A stretch of 25,043 bases of DNA, taken from the NCBI GenBank assembly GCA_030849075.1, contig JASAOO010003146.1, forward strand, positions 1 to 25,043, given 5' to 3'. The stretch is from Zelonia costaricensis. Its lineage: Eukaryota; Euglenozoa; Kinetoplastea; Trypanosomatida; Trypanosomatidae. Made by a program: the position numbers and the translations under genes. Position 1 is the stretch's first letter. Each line of letters begins with the position of its first letter. Below, piece by piece: positions 15,995-23,691 of the stretch. Below the pieces are notes generated by a model. That model was not told the origin of the DNA. It did not search any database and saw nothing but the letters and a program-made list of their open reading frames with translations.

Positions 15995-18900
15995 TCACTC
16001 CGCGTCGTCCACGGCCTCTGCGAAGGCCGCAACGCCGTCGTCGACCACGCCGCTGAAGCGCACACTCTTGCGCGAGCCACGGGCGTCGTCGAGTCCGCCA
16101 AAGGAGCGGCGGTACGACGCAGACGACGCCGGCGACGCGTCGCCGACGCTCGGCCGCGCGCCGCTCGAGGGTGTGTGCTGATGGTGCACCACCGACGCGC
16201 GCGGGCTGCGCGCATCGTCGCCCGTCACGCCGTCCCCAACCTCGTCACGTGCCTCTGCCGAGCCCGCCAGCGCGGCCGTTGCGCTGTCCCGCAGGGCAGG
16301 TGCGAGGGGCTGCTGCCGCTGCTGCCGGCTTCGGCGCTGCCCGGCCGCGGCCTCCACGAGCTGCGCGGCGACGAGGCGGTGAAAGCTGCGCGGCATCAGC
16401 ACGAGTGTCGCCGTCGTGTCGTTCACCTTGCACACGCCGACCAGCTGGTGCGCCTCCTCGAACATGTTGTTGCGCAGCGAGATGATGATAAACTGCGCGC
16501 CGCGCGCCTGGCGCAGCACGTAGTTGGCGACGATGGAGACGTTGCGGAAGTCCAGCGCGGCGTCAATCTCGTCCATGACGTAGATCGGCGTGGGCTTAAT
16601 GTAGTGCAGGGAGAAGATGAGCGCGAGGCTCGACAAGGTCTTCTCGCCACCCGACAAGTTCGAGATCTGCTTCCACGACTTCTTTGGGGGACGCACAACG
16701 AAGTTGATGCCCTCGAACGGGTCGTTCACGTCCACCAGCTCCATGTCCGCATCACCGCCGTGCGTGAGCAGCTGGTAAACCTCCTTGAGGCGCTGCCGGA
16801 TCTGCTCGAACGTCTGCATAAACGCGTGCCGGCGCGTGTCCTTCAGCGTGTGCAGCTCCTCCTCCACCTCGTCCGAGAGCAGCTTCTTCGCGTCGTAGAT
16901 GGCCTTGGCATCTCGGTACGCCACGTCGCGCTCGCGCCACAGCGCCACGGCCCGGAAGTCAATTTCGCTGTGCAGCCGCTTCGTCTCCTCACTCAGCGCC
17001 TTGGCCAGGTGAACGGACCGGTCGTAGTCGCACACGTCCAGCTCCTCCGGCGTGAGGCGGAACGTCATCTGCCGCAGCTCGACGTGTGCGCGCTTCGCCG
17101 GCTGGGCTGCCGCGGCGACCGTGGAGGGGCGCGGGCGCGGGCGCGGCCGCTTCCGGTGGTGCGACGATGCAGGGCTGTGCGCGGCTTCCTCGTCCTCGTC
17201 CGTGCCGCCGTCGCCCTCGTCGCTCCCGCTCTCCTCCGCCTCCTCGACGCCGTCGCCGTCCTCCTCGTCACCGTCGTCGCCGGGCGCCGCCTCGCCGAGG
17301 GTCTCCTTGCCGTACAACTCCGCGTTCTCGCGAATCTTCTCTTCGCAGCCCTCGATTTTCTGCTGGAACTTGGACAGCTCCTGCAGCGCATCGGCGATCT
17401 TCGCGGCCTCGGTCTGGCGATAGCGCTGCTCGTCGTCCAGCTTCTTCTGCGCGTTGAGGGCGGCGCCGTTGGCGACCGGCACGGCGGCCCGCGCCTCCTC
17501 CGCGGCGGCCTGCGCCTTGGCGAGCTGCGCCTCGGCGCCGTTCAACTCCTTCACGATGCCCTCAAGCACCTCCACACACGCCTTCACCTGCTCCTTCACG
17601 TTGTCCTGCGCCTCCTCGTCGAGCGCGCGCAGCTGCCGCTCGTACTCGACGATGTCGCTAGTCTTGCGCTCGTGCGTGGCGCGGTGCTTCTGGGCGAGTC
17701 GCCGGCACGCCCGCAGACTCGCCTCCTCGGCCTCCACCCGCTCCTGCTGCGCCGTCAGCGACGCCGCAACAGCCTTGAAGCGCGCCCCGCCGGCCTCCCC
17801 CACCTCCGCCTCCAGCGCCTCCACTTCGGCGTGGTGGGCAATGCACGCCTTCTCCGCCTTCTGCAGCGCCCGCTCGCAGTCGTCCACGGCGTGCTCGCAC
17901 GGGCCCCGCTTCGTCTGCAGCTCCTGCGTGGCCTGCGCCAGCTCCCCATGCAGGCTGGCGAGCCGGGCCGCGTCGCCGTCCAGCTTGGCCATCAGCGACG
18001 TCAGCTCCTGCCGCAGCGCGCGCAGCTGCGCCGGCGACACCTGCGACTCGCGCTCGTGCAGCTGGTGCAGGCGCACGTTCAGGGCCCGCTCCTCCTCGGC
18101 GGCGTGGATGAGGTCCTGCTGGAGGCGCTGCAGCTCCACCTTGATCGACTGCTTGTCCTGCGGGGAGCGGGCGGCCTTCAGCTTGGCGCCGCGCGGGGCC
18201 ACGCCACCGCCGGTGATGGCGCCGCTCGGCTCGACCAGCTCGCCCTTCACCGTCACGACGCGGTGACGCTGCGGTGCGTGGCTCGGGCCCTGCGGGGCAC
18301 CGCCGCCGCCGCCGCCGCCGCCAAAGGCCGTCTCACGTGCCTCGGTCAGCGTTTCCACGACGAGGGTGTCGCGGACAGCTTGGTAGAAGACGGAGCGGAA
18401 CTTGGGGTTGGTCGGCTGGATGAGGTCGAAGAGCCGCTGCGCCTTGGGGTTGGGGCGCTGGAAGGGCCGTGCCAGGCGCGGGCCCAGCTCCCGCTCCACC
18501 TCGCTCACGACCATCATCGTGGCGCGGCCGATGTTGTGCTGCTTCAGCAGCTCCAGCGCCGCCGTAGCGGTCTGCCGGTCCTCGACGACGTGGAAGCCCC
18601 ACGCGTTGCTCGCCACGCCGGCGGCGATGTCGTAGCGGTCATCGATGCGGCCGAGCTGACGCAGCGTGCCGTAGTACCCCTTCAGCGACCGCTGGGCCAG
18701 CAGGAACTCCATGGCCCGGTCATCGGCCTCGCCGTCGCGGTACGTGTTCTTGAGCTCCTGGATGGCGCTGTTGATGGCGTACTTGCGCCGCGCGCTCTCG
18801 CCGATCTGGTCCTGCACGCGCAGCACCTCCTCCTGTAGGTCCTTGCGGTCCGCCTCGCTCAGCTGCTTCTCCAGCTCCGCGACCCGCGCCTCCTGCCGCG

Positions 18901-20839
18901 CCGTCGCCGCCGTGAGCTCCTCGACGTGGCGCTGCTTCGCCGCCACGGCGTCGGCCAGGCCCGACAGGCGGCTCTGCGCGGTGCGGAGCTGTTCCTTCGC
19001 CTCCGTGACGGCGCGCTCGTACGGCGCGAACTGCGCCTTCTTCTCCTCCAGCTGCTGCCGCAGCGGGCGCAGTCGGGGCAGCAGCTCGTCCGACAGGCCG
19101 TCGTGCTCGGCCTGCAGCTTCGCCGCCGCCTCGGTCGCCTCGCTGTGGTTCTGCTGATGGATGGCCGCCTCGCGCTCGGCATCCTGCTGGTGCAACAGGG
19201 CGCGCTGCAGCTCTTCCTTGGCCTTGCGTAGCTGGTCCACGACCTTCTTGCGCGCCTTCTCCTCCAGCTCGGCACCGGACTTGACCTGCTCGAGGTGGGC
19301 CTCGGCGGACTGCCGGCGTGTGCGCACCGCGTCCCGGGCCCGCTGCACCTCCGCGACGCGTTTCTTGGCGGCCACGGTGTCCTCCTCCGCCTGCACCTTG
19401 GCCTCGCGCCGCTGCACCACCTCCGCCTCCATCGCGGCGATGCGGGTGTCGATCTCCGTCAGGAGGCGGCGCGGCTCCTCCAGCTTATCCTCGATGCCGC
19501 GCATGCGCAGCTGGCACATGACGATGAGCGTCTTCTGCAGCTGGTTGTCCTTCGTGACGAAGGAGAGAGTGGAGTTCTTGGCCTCGTCCAGCGCCTCCCG
19601 CTCCGCCTTGAGCTTCTTCTCCTTGTCCAGCGCCTCGAGGCGGGCCAGCTGCGCGGTCTCCGCGGCGGCCGTCAGGTCGGAGATGCGGCCCACGTAGTCG
19701 CTTGTCCCGATCAGGTCGTCGAGGTACTCGAGCAGGCCCTCCTCGCCCTCCCTCTCCGCCTTGGGCTTCATCAGCGCGATCTGCTCCACCTCGCCTTGGA
19801 GGATGAGAAAGCGGTTGTGCTCGAGGTCGACGCCCTGGCTGATGAGGCACTCCATCACCTCCTTCTGCGTGCGCCGCGCGCCATCGATGTAGTACTGGGA
19901 GGTGCCGCTGCGGTAGACCTCGCGCTTGATGCGCAGCTCGCTGCCAGGCACCTCGTGCCGCTGGTCGGGGTCCTTCTCCTCTGCCGCCGTCTCCAGCACT
20001 CGCACGAAGTTGACCGTCACGGCGGCGTAGGAGAGGTTCGGGTGGGCGGCCGAGTTGTGGATCACCTCGGCCAGCTTATCCAGTCGAATCTTCTTGGCGT
20101 TGCGTCCAAAGACGAACAGCATCGAGTCGATCACGTTCGACTTGCCCGACCCGTTCGGCCCAATCACAGCCGTGAAGGTTTTGTGGAAGGGTCCGATGCG
20201 GTGGGCGCCGTAGTACGACTTGAAGTTCTCCACGTCGATGTCGCGCAGCACGAGGCGCGTGTGCGGCGTCGCCGCCGCCGCCGCGGTGGTGGTGGTGCCG
20301 GTGGCGACAGGTGCACCAGAGGCGTGCATGTCGCCATGGGTCTGGTATGCAGTGGGCACGGAAGGGTGAACGAGCTCCAGCTCGGTGCCGCTTGTGCGCG
20401 TCGAGGACGGGCGCTGGGGGGTGAAGGTCGACAGCCGCGCCGCCGAAGACGTCGGCGAGGTGCTGGCAGAGGAGGCGGAAGACGACGACGCAGTGGCGGA
20501 GCCGGAGCGCCGCGTCTTCTCTGCCTCTTCGTCCTCTGCATCTCCATCGCCACTGGGGTGAGCCGGTGCGGGCGCAGCTGCGGCTGCGTGCCCGCCCGGT
20601 TCGTTGCGGACACCCGACACGCGGTGGGTGGTGGCGTCGTTGACAGCTACTTTCACCTCTACGAGGCCGCTCTGCTCCGCGAATGTGTGCCCCGTCTCTT
20701 CACTGCGGTGGAGCACCTCCGCCGCAGGCATCGGCACCGGGTCCATCGGCGCCTCCTCTTCGCTGTCGTCTCGACGCTCCTGCTTGACGGGCGCGGTGGC
20801 GCTCTTGCGCGCTACCTTGACGCGTCGCTTGGCGGGCAT
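15995..20839 (-). CDS. SMC4: Structural maintenance of chromosomes protein 4 (condensin core ATPase)
   Basis: Encodes 1614 aa. SMC4 pairs with SMC2 in condensin and uses ATP to compact and segregate chromosomes in the nucleus. The Walker A motif Gly-Pro-Asn-Gly-Ser-Gly-Lys-Ser is at 227-234, in the SMC4-typical context Ile-Gly-Pro-Phe-His-Lys upstream and Asn-Val-Ile-Asp-Ser downstream. Coiled coil runs from about 370 to 690. The hinge is at about 700-880 (Leu-Lys-Gly-Tyr-Tyr-Gly-Thr-Leu near 716). A second coil follows to about 1340. The ABC signature Leu-Ser-Gly-Gly-Glu-Lys is at 1395-1400 and Walker B Asp1423-Glu1424, followed by the D-loop. Extras are an Ala/Ser-rich N-terminal extension of about 205 aa, a Gly8 run in the hinge (about 840), an acidic then basic insert in the second coil (about 1183-1245) and a disordered C-terminal tail of about 110 aa. 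It is longer than yeast or human SMC4 mainly for these reasons. The ATG at 20837-20839 follows the acceptor cluster. Confidence 0.96.
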   Translation of the reverse strand: MPAKRRVKVARKSATAPVKQERRDDSEEEAPMDPVPMPAAEVLHRSEETGHTFAEQSGLVEVKVAVNDATTHRVSGVRNEPGGHAAAAAPAPAHPSGDGDAEDEEAEKTRRSGSATASSSSASSASTSPTSSAARLSTFTPQRPSSTRTSGTELELVHPSVPTAYQTHGDMHASGAPVATGTTTTAAAAATPHTRLVLRDIDVENFKSYYGAHRIGPFHKTFTAVIGPNGSGKSNVIDSMLFVFGRNAKKIRLDKLAEVIHNSAAHPNLSYAAVTVNFVRVLETAAEEKDPDQRHEVPGSELRIKREVYRSGTSQYYIDGARRTQKEVMECLISQGVDLEHNRFLILQGEVEQIALMKPKAEREGEEGLLEYLDDLIGTSDYVGRISDLTAAAETAQLARLEALDKEKKLKAEREALDEAKNSTLSFVTKDNQLQKTLIVMCQLRMRGIEDKLEEPRRLLTEIDTRIAAMEAEVVQRREAKVQAEEDTVAAKKRVAEVQRARDAVRTRRQSAEAHLEQVKSGAELEEKARKKVVDQLRKAKEELQRALLHQQDAEREAAIHQQNHSEATEAAAKLQAEHDGLSDELLPRLRPLRQQLEEKKAQFAPYERAVTEAKEQLRTAQSRLSGLADAVAAKQRHVEELTAATARQEARVAELEKQLSEADRKDLQEEVLRVQDQIGESARRKYAINSAIQELKNTYRDGEADDRAMEFLLAQRSLKGYYGTLRQLGRIDDRYDIAAGVASNAWGFHVVEDRQTATAALELLKQHNIGRATMMVVSEVERELGPRLARPFQRPNPKAQRLFDLIQPTNPKFRSVFYQAVRDTLVVETLTEARETAFGGGGGGGGAPQGPSHAPQRHRVVTVKGELVEPSGAITGGGVAPRGAKLKAARSPQDKQSIKVELQRLQQDLIHAAEEERALNVRLHQLHERESQVSPAQLRALRQELTSLMAKLDGDAARLASLHGELAQATQELQTKRGPCEHAVDDCERALQKAEKACIAHHAEVEALEAEVGEAGGARFKAVAASLTAQQERVEAEEASLRACRRLAQKHRATHERKTSDIVEYERQLRALDEEAQDNVKEQVKACVEVLEGIVKELNGAEAQLAKAQAAAEEARAAVPVANGAALNAQKKLDDEQRYRQTEAAKIADALQELSKFQQKIEGCEEKIRENAELYGKETLGEAAPGDDGDEEDGDGVEEAEESGSDEGDGGTDEDEEAAHSPASSHHRKRPRPRPRPSTVAAAAQPAKRAHVELRQMTFRLTPEELDVCDYDRSVHLAKALSEETKRLHSEIDFRAVALWRERDVAYRDAKAIYDAKKLLSDEVEEELHTLKDTRRHAFMQTFEQIRQRLKEVYQLLTHGGDADMELVDVNDPFEGINFVVRPPKKSWKQISNLSGGEKTLSSLALIFSLHYIKPTPIYVMDEIDAALDFRNVSIVANYVLRQARGAQFIIISLRNNMFEEAHQLVGVCKVNDTTATLVLMPRSFHRLVAAQLVEAAAGQRRSRQQRQQPLAPALRDSATAALAGSAEARDEVGDGVTGDDARSPRASVVHHQHTPSSGARPSVGDASPASSASYRRSFGGLDDARGSRKSVRFSGVVDDGVAAFAEAVDDAE

Positions 20840-20841
20840 AT

Positions 20842-20885
20842 CTGCGAACTCCTTCCGTTGAACGGGAGGGAGGGGGAGGGGGAGA
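20842..20885 (-). promoter_or_regulatory. Predicted proximal trans-splice acceptors of SMC4
   Basis: On the minus strand a tract rich in CTCTCCCCC and CCTCCC units (complement of about 20862-20885) is followed by three closely spaced AGs, at 20853-20852, 20850-20849 and 20843-20842, the last within TCGCAG and 2 nt before the ATG. They support the chosen start. Several further purine-rich + strand blocks up to 21200 could serve more distal acceptors. Confidence 0.45.
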
Positions 20886-23280
20886 GACGTGCGTGTAAGC
20901 GAGGGAGGCTGGTGTCTAAGATGGGGGGATTGAGGAGGGAGGGAAAGGCACACCGCGGAGGCGTGCCGGACCTGTGACGTGTCGTGTGGGAAGCAACTCT
21001 ATCTTCTTTGTATGTTGTCGTAGAGCGAAAGCGGAGGAAGGTAGGGGAGGCCGATGGTGGCAGCGTGGACGCCTTCTCTTCTCTCGTTCACAAACGCTCC
21101 GTATCTGTGTGAGTGTATGTGTGTGCGTGGGTGGGTGATGAAACAGAGGGGGGGGGGAGCTGCGGTGCACGGCAAGTGGGAAAGCGAGAAAGGATGGCGA
21201 GTGTCTGTGCAGTCGCCACGTCCACTCCCGATGCTCGATCGCGCTTGCCCTCTGTGTGTGTGTGCGTGTGCAGTGTCGCTCACGTGCGCTCGAGTTGGGA
21301 GCCGTTTACGCGAGTAGAGTCAGAAAAACAAATTGGGACAACGAAGATGGCCATGGTGACTCGACTCAGCGAACCAAACAGAAAAGGGAGACACAGAGCA
21401 GCCCGTGTGTGTGTGTGGGTGGTTGATGGAGTGGGCGACATTGTGCGACGCCGGCAGTGGAAGAGAGAGCCGCACGCGACAGGCCACACGAGAGTCGCCA
21501 CCAACTCCCAGCCACACAGCTGTGTAAGCGTGCACCAACGTGAATTGTCCTTGCTGGTGTTTTACGATGGGACAGGCACCTCCGTTGCGGCATGCAGTGC
21601 TCGCTGGGTGGTCGCCGAAAACGCTCAAGGCAGACACGGGCACCATCGTTGCTTTTGGGTGTATGCGTGTGTGTCATCACGTGTGCCGCACCGGACACGT
21701 ACGCGGTCGCTGTGGCAGCAGACGACCAGGGAATTCACAAGAGAGAGAGAGAGCAGCGAAGGGGGAGCTTCCTCAAGCTGCTCTGCATCTTCAGCGACTG
21801 AGTAAGCCTCTTGTGCGGCCTGGTGGCGCGCGCAAGGAGAAGAAGAAACTGATACCACATCACACACACGCACACACCGACGCCCCGCAGGTGCAGGGAG
21901 GGGGGGAGGTGCGGCGACGCGGCGTTCTCTGGCCATTGCTGTCGCTGTTGGTGCATGTGCCTGCGTCCCCTTCCAGCATCCACCGCTGGTCACTGACGCT
22001 GCACAAACACGAGCACAAACACACACACATGCACGGAACGCAGTACGAGATCTGGCGATACGTCAAGGCCGTGAGCGCAATTGAGAGAATGCGCGCGGCT
22101 GGTGCGTTCGCTGCGACTCCTCGTCGTGGCAGTGTCGGTTGGCCGCTGCGCGCGCGGCTGCAGCGGAGCCATGCACTTTTAAAATCTCTAGTAGGCTGCC
22201 CCCAGCCAGCCTGGTACTGTCCGGCACTTGCACAGACACACAGACACGCACACCGACACCGGCGTGCCGATATATGCACACACACACACATTCACACAAG
22301 CTTCGATTCTAGCCGCGCTGGGTATCCTGTGAAACAGCACTGAGGGTAGTACAGCCGCCAAGGGACCTGAAAAGCGTGGCGGATACACCGCAGTCGACAT
22401 CGCACACACACACACAGAGCGGGGGGAGGGGGGTGACGGCACCGGACTCGAAGGTGGCGACTCCGTGGCGGCCTCGCACCGGCAACGGCAATACGCGAGA
22501 TCCTCCGGATTGCGAAGGTGGACCGCTCCTGACGAGGTCTCACGAACGGGCCACACGTCAACCGTGGCGTCAACGGATGTGTGTGTGTGTATGCATTTTT
22601 TTTTGTGTGTTTGTATGAAGAAGAAGAAAGAGGCACCAGACGCAGAAGTGGGACGCGTGAAGTGTCGAGTACGCGAAGAAGGACGCGAAGAGGGGAGGGG
22701 GGGAGAGGATGCGAGACAGGCGCCGTAGGATCATTGTGTGCGTTGCAGCGAAGCGGCTGATGCAGGCAGACAGGTTTGCGTGCGCGAAAAGGAAGCGACA
22801 TCACTCTTGAGCCGCTCCACTCCTCCTCCTCTCCCCTTTTCATCCGCTGCCACAGACCTCCATAACAACACATCAGGCAGAGGGGGGAGGGAAAGACACG
22901 CTTGCACGTGCGCCACTCCTGCCTGGCGAGGGGCGCAGCTCAACCTTCACTGCGTCGAGGCGATGATCCTCTCGGTGCAGGCGTACGGCCGCGCCACCAC
23001 GCGCAGGGGGGGGGGGGCCCAGTCATTCACTTGTGCGGTGTGCGTCTACCACCTCGTCGACTCGCCCACACGTGCAGTCCCCCAGCGGCTTCACGCGTCG
23101 GCGACGCCCACTGCTTCTCTGACTCTCCGTTCTCCTTTTCGTTTCGCTTGGGTAGAGCACCGCGCGGGCGTCGTCTCATAGAACAGACCAGACAGGCGCA
23201 CGCGCATGCACGCACATCGCCGTGACAACATCGTCAACCTGAGCATCGCCAACGATAAACGCAAAGACACACTCGCGCCT

Positions 23281-23304
23281 ACACACACACACACACACAC
23301 ACAC
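23281..23304. repeat. (AC)12 microsatellite
   Basis: A perfect AC dinucleotide run of about 12 units, in the presumed 3' UTR of the V-ATPase H gene, where it is a GU repeat in the transcript sense. Confidence 0.9.
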
Positions 23305-23691
23305 GCACAACAACGACTACGGTGGCGCGAAACAAGGAGCGTCGCGCCCCACACCACACATACGCACACACCGTCACACTCACACACGCATCTACGCGTG
23401 TCCGTCGAGGGAGCGAAAAGTGCGAGGGTGTAGAGAGAGAGAAAGTGCAGCCGCTGCATTCGATAAGAGCCGGACACACGACACGCGAGCAACACGTCAA
23501 CGCACAGGCACAGACGCACAGAGGCAGCGGGGCAGCGGGACGCAGTGCCCACAAGAAGGGGCAGGGAAGGCCGGTCGAGAAGCGGTGGGGTGCGGAGAGT
23601 TCAAACATCGAAGGCTCTCCTCAGCATCCGCACGGCGTTGCCGTTGAACTCTTCCCCCATCCCTCCTGTTCGTGCTTTCCTGTCCTCTGAC

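Larger units (their letters stand above)
20840..23691. other. Long intergenic region between V-ATPase H and SMC4
   Basis: At about 2.85 kb this is the largest gene-free stretch. From 20840 to 21351 the sense strand lacks ATG. Further right, simple repeats dominate: GT runs near 21113 and 21255-21270, CA runs near 21863, 22017, 22268-22290, 22404 and 23281, and a G12 run at 23006-23017. No frame on either strand has normal protein composition over a useful length. No tRNA cloverleaf was found. It should hold the V-ATPase H 3' UTR and the SMC4 leader. A small unannotated RNA cannot be excluded by eye. Confidence 0.55.

Noticed and set aside
15572..18838. Open + strand frame of 1088 codons
   Set aside because: Antisense shadow of SMC4; Leu/Arg/Val/His-rich with no family resemblance, while the minus strand carries all SMC motifs.
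19295..20977. Open + strand frame of 560 codons
   Set aside because: Also an antisense shadow of SMC4, with the same biased composition.
22299..22314. Sequence resembling a tRNA B-box (TTCGATTC core)
   Set aside because: The conserved G before the TTC is replaced, the stem does not pair, and no acceptor or anticodon arm could be found around it.
22815..22850. + strand pyrimidine tract followed by CACAG, like an acceptor for a + strand gene
   Set aside because: No + strand reading frame with protein-like composition follows it.
22292..22873. Minus-strand frame of 193 codons in the long spacer
   Set aside because: Runs through CA/GT repeats and purine tracts; no recognisable domain and no convincing start context.
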